This document shows, piece after piece, positions 18,709 through 27,144 of a stretch of 64,000 nucleotides of DNA. Source of the DNA: Edaphobacter sp. 12200R-103 (lineage in GTDB: Bacteria; Acidobacteriota; Terriglobia; Terriglobales; Acidobacteriaceae); assembly GCF_010093025.1 (NCBI RefSeq), contig NZ_CP048114.1, positions 496,001 through 560,000 of the forward strand, written 5' to 3'. The notes below the pieces were generated by a model that worked only from the letters and a program-made list of their open reading frames with translations, had not been told where the DNA came from and searched no databases. Position numbers and translations under genes: made by a program. Position 1 is the first letter of the stretch; every line of letters begins with the position of its first letter.

Positions 18709-19664
18709 TTGTCCATCTCCTGCTGGGTGTGAGCAAGTTCAAGCAGGAGTGCGGTGAGTTGCTGCTTGTACTCGCCAGGATCCATGGCGGCCTTCTGGTA
18801 TTTAAGGATGTCGATATTCTGTTCCAGTTCCTCCTTCTTCTGGAGGAGAGCAAGCCTGGCAGGATTATTTGCTGCTTGTTGAGTGGCACCGATCCGCAAG
18901 AGCGTGAGGTTTGATAGCAAAGCGCCTTCGTCTCTGTCTGGTTCGCGTACGGGCGCTCCATTGAGAGTATCGACAAAGACTGCGTGTTCTGTGGCAAGGC
19001 GCTTCTGAGAGTCGTAGAAGCCGGCGGTTTTTTTCGTGGCGTATGTAAAGGCTTCAAGTGCGCTGATAGAGTCGCTTTTGTCTGTATCGGCCGAGGAATC
19101 TTCGAAAGCTTCAACCCAGTACCGCGCAAATACAGTTGCGTTCTTTTCTGTGCCTGATTTTGTAGCAGTGATGATGGCACGCCCCTGGCGCTGAAGCGCC
19201 GGAATTGCGCCACCACTGGCGCTGGTTGTGTCTACGATCAACTGGCGACGAGCGCGAATGCGATTGCATTGATCGGCGATCTCGGTGGCAGAGATATCCG
19301 GACCGGGAAGATTGAACTTATAGGTAGTTCCGTCGAAGGAGCCATGGCCGATCAGGATCAGCACGAAATCATCCTCTGGTTTGACTGTGCCGGCAACCGA
19401 TTGCAGAACCTCTTTCAGATGGGAGAAGGTTGATTGATCTCCGGTTAGAAGAAACGTGTGTGCTGTGGGCCCGGATGCCTTGAAAGTCTTATCGAGCTGT
19501 TTTGCGGCTGCTGTAAATCGCTGCTCATAATCGGGTTCCCCACCCAGTCCAGCGATTACGACGTAGTAGGTTTCGGCGTACGTCTGCGTTGCAGCCAGGC
19601 ACGAGAAAGCGAAGATGCCGCAGCGGACGAAGTGCCACCATTGGTGCCTGTGGGGCTGCTTCAT
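18705..19664 (-). CDS. Secreted caspase/C13-fold protein with Ser in place of catalytic Cys
   Basis: I set the start at 19664, where the ATG overlaps the upstream stop as ATGA and GGGGA lies six bases before it; an earlier ATG at 19694 would run 34 bases into the neighbour. The protein has 319 residues with a signal peptide ending about residue 30 (QTYA-ETYY). The fold signatures of caspase-like or C13 peptidases are present: a first strand YYVVIAGLGG, His107 in LILIGHGS, and the second motif DTTSASGG at 145-152. In active families the second motif reads like D-x-C-x-S-G-G; here Ser148 occupies the Cys position. It is therefore a probable pseudoprotease or a Ser variant. A C-terminal helical segment (about 260-319) may form a coiled coil. 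Confidence 0.7.
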   Translation of the reverse strand: MKQPHRHQWWHFVRCGIFAFSCLAATQTYAETYYVVIAGLGGEPDYEQRFTAAAKQLDKTFKASGPTAHTFLLTGDQSTFSHLKEVLQSVAGTVKPEDDFVLILIGHGSFDGTTYKFNLPGPDISATEIADQCNRIRARRQLIVDTTSASGGAIPALQRQGRAIITATKSGTEKNATVFARYWVEAFEDSSADTDKSDSISALEAFTYATKKTAGFYDSQKRLATEHAVFVDTLNGAPVREPDRDEGALLSNLTLLRIGATQQAANNPARLALLQKKEELEQNIDILKYQKAAMDPGEYKQQLTALLLELAHTQQEMDK

Positions 19665-21943
19665 ACGATTCCCCATCTGCGACGTAGAAGCCATTCAGTG
19701 GAGAGCATCCCAAGAAGCAGAAGAAAGATGATGGGCATGTTCCATATCGGATACGTTTGTCGCACGGATATGCCCGCTTCCGAATAGGTGATCTCCTGCG
19801 GGAGTGTCTTTACCTCGTTGGGCTGCCAATACCTTCCACCAGTCTCTTTTGAAAGCTGCTGTAGAAGGCGACGGTTCTGCACGGTATGAAAATTTTCCGC
19901 TACTCCATCTTCGCGGCGGAATGTAACGGTATCCCTTCCCATCTCCTGCCTGGAATTCTGATCTGCAGCCGAAATATCAGCTAGATATCCTCCAGCCTTG
20001 TCTGCATTCCAGTTAGCCTCATACCGTCCAGGAGTCTGTCGAGAGGGAGACAGGTCGACGAACGCACTCCTATTGCCGGGACCGAAGATGTGAGCGGAGA
20101 CATGAACATTCAACGCCGGCTGAAACTGTGCGTCATGCACGTCGGCCGTGAGCTGAATCTTTCCGGTGTCCATCAGAAGATGAGGCGATACCGCAGCCAT
20201 GACAGGACCAGGAGTCTCTGCCACCAGCCAACGAATCAGCTGTTGCCAGAAAAGATCGTGAGAGCGATCGCCCAGGGCCTCCGCCATCTGCCAGCGCCAG
20301 GTACCGCCTGTCGCCAGAATCGCTGTGCGTCCGTGGCCGTAGGGCTGTGTGATCAGTAGCGGCAGCTTACGGCGGCCAGCATTCATCTGCGCCAGGACCG
20401 ATGCCCCGGGCTTGGGAGTTCCGGCATCCTGGTAGTCGGCGAGATAGGTGAGCTTCTTCCAGCGTTCGGCGTTTTTGGCCGGATCATCGAGGAGGCGAGT
20501 GATGCTGGATTCCGTACCGGACGAGGTCAGCTCGACCGTAGCAGGATTGCGATGAAAGCTGTTACGGTCGTTGGGGAGGAATGCGGGCAGCAGTTCATTT
20601 ACATCGGAGGTGCCCCACCCGCCTTCACTGAGCGCCATCCTCCCACCAAGAAAGAGAATGCCTCCTCCCCTGCGGTCGACATACTCTCGCAGCAACTCCC
20701 GCTGCATCGGGGAAAAATAAGCCGCATCGACGGAGCCGATGATGATGCCGGAGTAGCCAAACAGGTCTTCGGCACGTGTGGGAAATCCCTCGGCCAGCTC
20801 CGTTGGGTCTTTAATGCCCTGCCGGTAGATTTTGTTCTCGCTGGTTCGCAGCATAGAGACAAGATCGATGGTTGGATCGTCCTCTTCCGCACGGCGAATG
20901 AACTTGAACTCCCACCGGGGTTCGCCCTCTACATACAAGACACGGCGTTTCGCCTCACTGACGAGGAGAGGACGTACACCCTGGTTATTTTCAACGTTCC
21001 CTTCGTTCGGCATTGGATCGATAGAAAATCGCAGATCACGGGCACCTGCCTCCCCCGGCGAAAAGAAGAGGGACTCGGTCTGAAGAACGCCGTCCGGTGC
21101 GAGAGTCACGCTTCGGCTGGCCAGAGGCCTGTCTCCATCGCGGATAGAGATGGTTGCGGTCTGGCCGGTGAATCCATACTGAATGAAGCTTATGGCTGCC
21201 GACAATCTGGCATGGACAACGGCGTCTGGAGCCACACTGATGTTTTCCAGTTCAATATCATGGCTGGGTCGCGCGATTCCAAACCCAAGGGTATGAACCG
21301 GTAGTCTGCGATTGCGAAGAGCCTCAAGAGTTTCGAGCGCGATTCCGGATTCACCCATCTCCACGGAGTTCTGTCCCCCATCACTTAGAAGGAGAATGGC
21401 TCCAATGGGGAGATCTCTTGTGTCATCAGCAAGTTTCTTGAGTCCACCGTTGATATCCGTAGCTGGATCATCGGCCTGGACACCGGAAACATTTGGAATA
21501 GAAGTAAGATCCTCTCCCAGCCTGTAGAGGCGTACCTGAAAACGCTTTTGGATTGCGGGCAGAAGGGAAGTCTGCAGCAGAGAGAGTGCGTCGGTCTCCC
21601 TGGATTTACCTTCGCTGTCAGCGATGCCCATACTACGGGAGGAGTCTACGACGACGGCGATGATGTTCTGATGGGACGTGAGAGCGGCTACGGTGACGGC
21701 CGGCTGCCATAAAAGCAGCAGTATCAATGCAATGAAGGTCGATTGCATACCGCAGAGTGTCCATAGTCTGCGTCTTGTCAGTTCGGGTGCCTTGCTGGCG
21801 AAGCGCTGGTAGGTGAGGTATGCCAGCAGCGCTGAGAAGAGAGCGATCAGAAGTACGAGCAGCCAGACGGGCCATGACGATAGAAGGACGAAATGTCCCT
21901 TCGTAAACATCGATGCCGGATATTTGAAGAGAAACTCAAACAT
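19661..21943 (-). CDS. Membrane VWA / glutamine-amidotransferase-like protein
   Basis: A 760-residue protein with two N-terminal membrane helices (about residues 25-45 and 65-85) followed by a VWA domain with MIDAS DSSRS at residues 100-104. The middle region has a class-I-GATase-like fold (GGGILFLGGRMALSEGGWG) without an obvious catalytic Cys, and a final membrane helix lies near the C-terminus (MPIIFLLLLGMLSTEWLL). This architecture recurs in clusters with MoxR, where such proteins are uncharacterised. It is the second gene of the minus-strand cluster, 33 bases after DUF4159, and overlaps the caspase-fold gene by ATGA. Its likely topology is a large periplasmic domain tethered at both ends. 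Confidence 0.8.
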   Translation of the reverse strand: MFEFLFKYPASMFTKGHFVLLSSWPVWLLVLLIALFSALLAYLTYQRFASKAPELTRRRLWTLCGMQSTFIALILLLLWQPAVTVAALTSHQNIIAVVVDSSRSMGIADSEGKSRETDALSLLQTSLLPAIQKRFQVRLYRLGEDLTSIPNVSGVQADDPATDINGGLKKLADDTRDLPIGAILLLSDGGQNSVEMGESGIALETLEALRNRRLPVHTLGFGIARPSHDIELENISVAPDAVVHARLSAAISFIQYGFTGQTATISIRDGDRPLASRSVTLAPDGVLQTESLFFSPGEAGARDLRFSIDPMPNEGNVENNQGVRPLLVSEAKRRVLYVEGEPRWEFKFIRRAEEDDPTIDLVSMLRTSENKIYRQGIKDPTELAEGFPTRAEDLFGYSGIIIGSVDAAYFSPMQRELLREYVDRRGGGILFLGGRMALSEGGWGTSDVNELLPAFLPNDRNSFHRNPATVELTSSGTESSITRLLDDPAKNAERWKKLTYLADYQDAGTPKPGASVLAQMNAGRRKLPLLITQPYGHGRTAILATGGTWRWQMAEALGDRSHDLFWQQLIRWLVAETPGPVMAAVSPHLLMDTGKIQLTADVHDAQFQPALNVHVSAHIFGPGNRSAFVDLSPSRQTPGRYEANWNADKAGGYLADISAADQNSRQEMGRDTVTFRREDGVAENFHTVQNRRLLQQLSKETGGRYWQPNEVKTLPQEITYSEAGISVRQTYPIWNMPIIFLLLLGMLSTEWLLRRRWGIV

Positions 21944-21976
21944 GATCTGCGTCGCCCTGAAGATCTGGAATTCACA

Positions 21977-22783
21977 CTAATGCGTCATGTCATAAATGAT
22001 GTAATCGAGTCCTACGCGAAATGCCATGGATGCAAAGACTTCTGGATAATTGGGGTCGTCTGCCCATTCCCAGGCATCGCCCAGATGCATGTTGTGACAG
22101 ATGGCGACCATAATCCTTCCTTTCTGATCACGAATGGCTCGCCACTTGGGCTGATAGCCGTCTTTCTCATAGGTTCGACGTGTACGCACAAAGTGCTCGC
22201 CAGGAATCTGCATTCTGTTGTCGACGTCGTACAGGGTATGAAAGATCTCGTCGCCACTTTGCAGATCCTCCACGGGGTAATCAGGAAGAACCTGGCGCAT
22301 ACCATTCATGAAGTTTTCCCAGTCTTCGGTGCCGTGGAAATCATCGACCATCAGGAATCCTCCTTTCAGGAGATATTCCCGTAGCCGACGGGCTTCCTTA
22401 TCGGTGAAGGACCACATCTGTACCTGTACGGCATAGATCCACGGGTAGTTATAGATCTCGTCCGAATCGAGGTTGACCACTTGTTCGGTGGGACGGCCGT
22501 CGATCCGGGTGAGCCGGTGCATTGCGATAAGAAACTGACGGTCGGCCTTGGGGTAATCGCGAGACCAAGCATTGCGCCGCCAGTATCCATAACTCCCAAA
22601 CCCGCTTCCAAGTGACTGAAGATTCGAAGCAAAGGCCAGTCGCGACCAATAAAACTCGGCCTTAATGTTCGATGGAGATTCATCATTCCCGAAGCCAAAG
22701 TCCGCCACCCTCTGGTAAGCCCGCACACCGACACAGCTTAGCGCGGCGACGGCCGATACGGCAGCTACAAGCGAGAGCTTCAT
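21977..22783 (-). CDS. DUF4159 protein, copy 1
   Basis: A 268-residue protein with an N-terminal signal or anchor (MKLSLVAAVSAVAALSCVGV). The DUF4159 core, a GATase-like fold of unknown function, is seen in DEIYNYPWIYAVQV, LREYLLKGGFLMVDDFHG and DEIFHTLYDVDNRMQIPG. An AGGAGG site seven bases before the ATG supports the start. It is the first gene of the minus-strand MoxR cluster. A clear paralogue lies at 24402-25226 on the other strand, sharing the same three motifs. DUF4159 is a recurrent neighbour of MoxR/BatA proteins in Acidobacteriota; its activity is unknown. Confidence 0.85.
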   Translation of the reverse strand: MKLSLVAAVSAVAALSCVGVRAYQRVADFGFGNDESPSNIKAEFYWSRLAFASNLQSLGSGFGSYGYWRRNAWSRDYPKADRQFLIAMHRLTRIDGRPTEQVVNLDSDEIYNYPWIYAVQVQMWSFTDKEARRLREYLLKGGFLMVDDFHGTEDWENFMNGMRQVLPDYPVEDLQSGDEIFHTLYDVDNRMQIPGEHFVRTRRTYEKDGYQPKWRAIRDQKGRIMVAICHNMHLGDAWEWADDPNYPEVFASMAFRVGLDYIIYDMTH

Positions 22784-22950
22784 CAGAACCTCCTGAACGA
22801 GGCGATGTGATGAGGAGAGTACCAGAGTGGACTGCTGCGCGCTCTACTAGGAAGTAGACGAAGCAGTTGGAGATTTTGTAGCAGAGAATCGGCATAAAGT
22901 CAGCTTTATCGAGTGGAATAGTGGTAGATTCCCCATAAGCCGGAGGGGAG

Positions 22951-24381
22951 ATGAGGCGGCGTTCCTTTTTTAAGCTGGGTGCCATGGGACTGGCGGGCAG
23001 AGCGTGTGCCGGTCTTGTTCTCCCGGGCCAGTCTCAACTTCCAGAATTATCTGCCCGGGCCGCCGACTACACCCTACGCATTGCTCCCGTTACTGTTGAG
23101 TTGGACCCCTCTCGCATCCTCTCGACCATTGGCTACAATGGCACGGCTCCCGGACCGTTGCTTAGGATGCGGGAGGGGAAGCCTGTCACAGTCGAAGTGA
23201 TCAACGACACGGATACTCCCGAGCTTGTGCACTGGCATGGGATGCTGATTCCTCCTGAGGTGGACGGTACCGAAGAAGAGGGCACTCCTTTCATTCCGCC
23301 GAGAGGCCGTCGGAGATTCCGCCTTGTTCCAGGACCAGCGGGAACACGCTGGTATCACACGCATGCCATGGCAATGGATGACCTGCACCGCGGGACGTTT
23401 ACGGGGCAGTTTGGCTTTGTGTATGTAGAGAGAGCCAGTGATCCTGGGCGCTATGATCAGGAACACTTTCTCGCGCTGAGAGACTGGGAACCCTTCTTCA
23501 CCAGCACTATGGAAGATGACGACGACGATACGCACAACGATCCGGTGTTTGAGAAGCCAATGACGATCAGCACAGACCCGAATGGGCTGGAAGTCGGCTC
23601 GATGACCTACTCCATCAATGACAAGAGCTTAGGGTTCGGAGAACCTATCCGGGTGCGCGAGGGACAGAAAGTTCTTCTCCACCTTCTGAATGCCAGTGCG
23701 ATTGAAAACCGCCGGGTCGCCCTGGCGGGACACAGGATGAGAGTGATTGCTCTAGATGGAAACGCTGTCCCGAAGTCGCAGGATGTGGACTCGCTCTTTC
23801 TCGGGGCAGGGGAGCGTGCCGATGTTGTTATCGAGATGACGAATCCAGGGATCTGGATCCTGGGAGGTACAGAGAAGACTGTACGGGAATACGGCCTGGG
23901 AGTGGTAATCGAATATGCAGGTCAGCATAAACAGCCGCGGTGGATCGATCCTCCACACCGTTCCTGGGACTACACCATCTTCGGAAATGAAGCCGCGACG
24001 TCTCAATCATCGGCTCAAACGATCGAGATGATCTTTGAAAAGATCCCGGGGGGCGCAGGCAGATTTAATTCCTGGCTGATCAATGGAAAGCCCTACCCGC
24101 ACGAGCGCGAGTTCGTTCTGGAGAAGGGCCTTCGGTATCGTCTGGTGATGCGGAATCGAACCGATGATGCGCACCCCATGCACCTTCATCGGCACCTTTG
24201 GGAGCTGGTAGAGATCAACGGAAAGAAGACTGCCGGAATTATCAAGGACACGGTGGTGGTGCCTTACTACGGAAGGGCAACAGTAGAATTCACTGCCGAT
24301 CAGCCTGGCCTTTCACTCTTCCATTGTCATCTGCAGCAGCACATGGATTACGGATTCAAAGCATTGTTTCGATACGCCTGA
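22951..24381 (+). CDS. Tat-exported multicopper oxidase (laccase-like)
   Basis: A 476-residue protein with a twin-arginine signal (MRRRSFFKLG, then a hydrophobic stretch with GLAG). Copper ligands are visible in four motifs: HWHG (His94, His96), WYHTH (His136, His138), HPMHLH near residues 410-415, and HCHLQQH (His458, Cys459, His460, His464). The residue ten positions after Cys459, where the type-1 axial ligand usually sits, is Phe469 rather than Met. That pattern is known from high-potential fungal laccases. GGAGGGG immediately upstream supports the ATG. The family oxidises phenolics, metals such as Cu(I) or Mn(II), or other substrates with O2. A DUF4159 paralogue follows after 20 bases and is probably co-transcribed. 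Confidence 0.88.
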   Translation: MRRRSFFKLGAMGLAGRACAGLVLPGQSQLPELSARAADYTLRIAPVTVELDPSRILSTIGYNGTAPGPLLRMREGKPVTVEVINDTDTPELVHWHGMLIPPEVDGTEEEGTPFIPPRGRRRFRLVPGPAGTRWYHTHAMAMDDLHRGTFTGQFGFVYVERASDPGRYDQEHFLALRDWEPFFTSTMEDDDDDTHNDPVFEKPMTISTDPNGLEVGSMTYSINDKSLGFGEPIRVREGQKVLLHLLNASAIENRRVALAGHRMRVIALDGNAVPKSQDVDSLFLGAGERADVVIEMTNPGIWILGGTEKTVREYGLGVVIEYAGQHKQPRWIDPPHRSWDYTIFGNEAATSQSSAQTIEMIFEKIPGGAGRFNSWLINGKPYPHEREFVLEKGLRYRLVMRNRTDDAHPMHLHRHLWELVEINGKKTAGIIKDTVVVPYYGRATVEFTADQPGLSLFHCHLQQHMDYGFKALFRYA

Positions 24382-24401
24382 TTCAGCAAGGAGGTTCGCC
24401 G

Positions 24402-25226
24402 ATGCGGCATATGAGAAGAATCTTCTGGTGGATTGCATTTGCTGGCATCGTGGCTGGAACGCTCCTGGCCCAGCGTTTTCGTGAGTATCCATCGGTTGAG
24501 TATGGAGCACATCTGCCGCTCCCACCTGACTGGCAGAGATCTGCTGAGTGGACCTTCGCCCGGCTCATGTTCCCACCAGGACCTTTGGATGGATATCGCG
24601 GACGCTTCGATGGACCATGGCAGGAGGGGCTTTCACTCTGGACGCAGGATTATCCCAGAGCCGATAGAGCGATGGCGAATGCTGTGCGACGACTAACAAA
24701 TGTTGATGCGCGTTCTGTGGAGCAGCCGGTCAGCCTGGATAACGGAGACGAGATATACAACTGGCCGTGGCTTTATGCCGTGCAGGTAGGTGAGTGGGGA
24801 CTGACGCAGAAGGAAGCGGACAAGTTACGGGATTATCTCTTGCGAGGAGGATTCTTTATGGCGGATGACTGCCACGGCTCGCAGGAGGAAGCCTACTTCG
24901 AAAAGACGATGAAGATGGTCTTTCCTGAAAAAAATCTCGTCGATATTCCAAATGACGACCCGATCTTTCATACGTTCTTCGACCTCGACGATCGCTTCCA
25001 GATTCCAGGCGCAGAGCATCTGAGAACCGGACATAAGAAGGATGGGTACGTCGCCCACTGGAAGGGTATCTATGATGACAAAGGGAGATTGATGGTCGCG
25101 TTTTCCCTTAACTCCGATCTTGGCGACTCGTGGGAGTTTCTGGATGATCCCAGGTACCCATCAAAGTTTTCTGTGCTTGGCACCAAAATTGGCGTTAACT
25201 ATGTCCTTTACGCGATGACTCACTGA
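24402..25226 (+). CDS. DUF4159 protein, copy 2
   Basis: I start at ATG 24402, preceded by AAGGAGG at 24388-24394 with a seven-base gap, giving 274 residues; the longer open frame from 24198 lies inside the oxidase gene and is not credible. The N-terminus has a signal or anchor helix (FWWIAFAGIVAGTLL). DUF4159 motifs parallel those of copy 1: DEIYNWPWLYAVQV, LRDYLLRGGFFMADDCHG and DPIFHTFFDLDDRFQIPG, and both copies end in MTH. It probably arose by duplication of copy 1, with the oxidase gene between them. Whether it works with the oxidase or with the MoxR cluster is unknown. Confidence 0.85.
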   Translation: MRHMRRIFWWIAFAGIVAGTLLAQRFREYPSVEYGAHLPLPPDWQRSAEWTFARLMFPPGPLDGYRGRFDGPWQEGLSLWTQDYPRADRAMANAVRRLTNVDARSVEQPVSLDNGDEIYNWPWLYAVQVGEWGLTQKEADKLRDYLLRGGFFMADDCHGSQEEAYFEKTMKMVFPEKNLVDIPNDDPIFHTFFDLDDRFQIPGAEHLRTGHKKDGYVAHWKGIYDDKGRLMVAFSLNSDLGDSWEFLDDPRYPSKFSVLGTKIGVNYVLYAMTH

Positions 25227-25308
25227 TTTATTGTCCTTATCCTCTCCTTACGATGCTCGTGCCAAAGGGAATCGTAGCCTAAGAACTGGTGATCGGGCAG
25301 TTTGCTGG

Positions 25309-25325
25309 TTGCAGGAATGTGTGCA
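25309..25325. promoter_or_regulatory. Putative activator-binding site, TTGCR-N6-TGYGCA
   Basis: The 17-mer TTGCAGGAATGTGTGCA fits the pattern TTGCR-N6-TGYGCA found also at 32340-32356 and 59665-59681. It lies 52 bases upstream of a consensus sigma-54 promoter (25378-25393), a plausible enhancer distance. The activator is inferred, possibly the sigma-54 regulator encoded at 57927-59333. Confidence 0.45.
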
Positions 25326-25377
25326 GTCTTCTGCATATCGATCGTCGTAACTTGTGGCAACCACGATGGCTCATGGC

Positions 25378-25393
25378 TGGCACTAAAATTGCA
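25378..25393 (+). promoter_or_regulatory. Sigma-54 (-24/-12) promoter for the flippase gene
   Basis: TGGCAC-TAAAA-TTGCA matches the sigma-54 consensus TGGCAC-N5-TTGCW at every defined position. The -12 GC (25391-25392) predicts transcription start near 25404. An ATG at 25393 therefore lies inside the promoter and cannot be the translation start of the flippase; the next in-frame ATG at 25450 fits. Confidence 0.8.
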
Positions 25394-25449
25394 TGCTCCA
25401 GAGTGTTGTCTCTGACAACGAATTGCGTCTGCTTTGGAGCCTGAAGTTC

Positions 25450-27030
25450 ATGTCAATGTCCGCCACTAAGGAGCCGTCATCTGAGGCTCCAGCCGTTTCC
25501 ACATCCGTAAACGGAAGTCACAAGCAGATTCTGAAGTCGTCTGCGATGGTGGGCGGGTCACAGGTGGTCAATGTTGTTGCTGGCATCATTCGCACCAAGG
25601 CTATGGCGGTATTGCTCGGTCCGGCGGGATTCGGACTGTTCGGACTGTATACCTCTGTCTCCAATCTGGCGCAGACCCTAGCGGACATGGGAATTTTTGG
25701 GAGTGGCGTTCGACAGATAGCCGCGGCCGTCAGTACGGGAGATGATGCCCGGGTATGGCAGACGGTTGTCGTCCTGCGTCGGATCTCGATCGTACTGGGA
25801 TTGATTGGAATTGCGGTGATGATCACTTTCTCTCGCCAAATCTCCAGCCTGACATTCGGTAACGAGTCTCATCAATCAGCAATCTGCTGGCTTTCGCTCG
25901 GCGTCTTCTTCGCTCTGATCTCGTCCAGTCAGGGAGCCCTGATTCAGGGAATGCGCCGTATCGCAGACTTGGCGCGGATGCAGATTTTTGGAGCCATCTC
26001 CGGTGCAATTTCAGCGATTGTCCTGGTGTATCTCTTCCGGGAAGGCGGTGTAGTTGCTTCGATCGTCTGCGTTTCGGCAATGTCGATTTGTGTGTCCTGG
26101 TGGTTCGCCCGGAAAGCGGCCGCTAAGATCCGGTCCAGAACCATAGCAAAGATCGACTTCTCGTTCGTTATGGAGGAAGTCGGGGCTCTCTTGAAATTGG
26201 GGCTGGCCTTTATGGTGAGCAGCCTGGTGACTTTGGGAGTTGCTTATGTAGTTCGCATTACATTGCTGTACAAGCTGGGAATGAGCGCTACGGGAATCTA
26301 TCAATCGGCGTGGACGCTTGGCGGTATGTATGTCGGGTTCATCCTGCAGGCCATGGGTGCGGATTTTTATCCTCGATTGACGGAGCACGCTCACGATAAT
26401 GAGGCATGCAACAGGCTGGTGAACGAGCAGACCTACGTTGGGCTTCTGCTGGCCGCTCCAGGAGTTCTTGCAACGCTGACCTTTGCTCCGCTGGTAGTGT
26501 CGCTGTTTTACAGTGCGAAATTTGTACCGGCAGTAACGGTTCTTCGCTGGGTTTGCTTGGGGACCATGTTGCAAGTCGTTTCATGGCCCATGGGATTTGT
26601 AATTATGGCAAAGGCAAGGCGAGGCTTGCTTATTCTGTGCGAGGTTTCATGGGGACTGGTCTCGGTTGCCCTTGCGTGGGTCTGTATCTCAGCCTGGGGG
26701 TTGGCAGGCGCGGGTTTTGCGTTCTTCGCGTCTTACATCTTTCACGGCATCATGCTCTATACCATCGTGAGCCGGCTGAGTGGCTTTCGCTGGTCATCAC
26801 AAAGTTGGAAAAGCAGCCTGCTCTCTATTTCGCTAGCGTCCATTGCATTTGGAGGGTTTTCGATTCTGCCTCTTTACGGAGCTGTTGCGCTCGGCTGTGT
26901 CACTGTTGCGATATGCGGAGTGTTTTCTATAAGAGCCCTGATTGAGTTGATCGATCACAACACAGTGCCTGCTCCCATACGCAAATTGGATAAGCTCGTT
27001 CGCATGATTTCTAAGCGTTCGATTGCATAG
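25450..27030 (+). CDS. Polysaccharide/O-antigen flippase (Wzx-like, MOP superfamily)
   Basis: A 526-residue protein when started at ATG 25450; GGAG lies 11 bases upstream, and the frame's first ATG (25393) is excluded because it sits in the -12 box of the promoter. About 12-14 hydrophobic segments are visible. The N-terminal stretch SSAMVGGSQVVNVVAGIIRTKAMAVLLGPAGFG, quoted here only by its ends (SSAMVGGS, LLGPAGFG), is typical of WzxE-like O-antigen translocases. Such proteins flip lipid-linked repeat units across the inner membrane before polymerisation. The gene is apart from the main polysaccharide cluster but shares its promoter type, which supports a common role. A hairpin terminator candidate follows at 27047. 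Confidence 0.88.
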   Translation: MSMSATKEPSSEAPAVSTSVNGSHKQILKSSAMVGGSQVVNVVAGIIRTKAMAVLLGPAGFGLFGLYTSVSNLAQTLADMGIFGSGVRQIAAAVSTGDDARVWQTVVVLRRISIVLGLIGIAVMITFSRQISSLTFGNESHQSAICWLSLGVFFALISSSQGALIQGMRRIADLARMQIFGAISGAISAIVLVYLFREGGVVASIVCVSAMSICVSWWFARKAAAKIRSRTIAKIDFSFVMEEVGALLKLGLAFMVSSLVTLGVAYVVRITLLYKLGMSATGIYQSAWTLGGMYVGFILQAMGADFYPRLTEHAHDNEACNRLVNEQTYVGLLLAAPGVLATLTFAPLVVSLFYSAKFVPAVTVLRWVCLGTMLQVVSWPMGFVIMAKARRGLLILCEVSWGLVSVALAWVCISAWGLAGAGFAFFASYIFHGIMLYTIVSRLSGFRWSSQSWKSSLLSISLASIAFGGFSILPLYGAVALGCVTVAICGVFSIRALIELIDHNTVPAPIRKLDKLVRMISKRSIA

Positions 27031-27046
27031 AGTTTCGTGGATATCT

Positions 27047-27065
27047 GCCGACGGCTGTCGTCGGC
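27047..27065 (+). terminator. Hairpin after the flippase gene
   Basis: GCCGACG-GCTGT-CGTCGGC forms a perfect 7-bp GC-rich stem with a 5-base loop, 16 bases after the flippase stop and between convergent genes. The following tract (TTCTAT) is only weakly T-rich, so termination is probable but not certain. Confidence 0.5.
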
Positions 27066-27144
27066 TTCTATACCTGAATGCATGATTGCAAGCGGTAAAG
27101 AAGCCGGACAGTAAAACTGCCGCGTATTCCACTCCTTCCAAAGG

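Noticed and set aside
22869-22885. GG-N10-GC element (TGGAGA...TAGCA) before the multicopper oxidase
   Set aside because: Both boxes deviate from the sigma-54 consensus; GG-N10-GC alone occurs by chance about once per 256 positions.
24198-24401. N-terminal extension of DUF4159 copy 2
   Set aside because: It overlaps the oxidase gene in another frame and would remove the signal peptide; AAGGAGG before 24402 decides the start.
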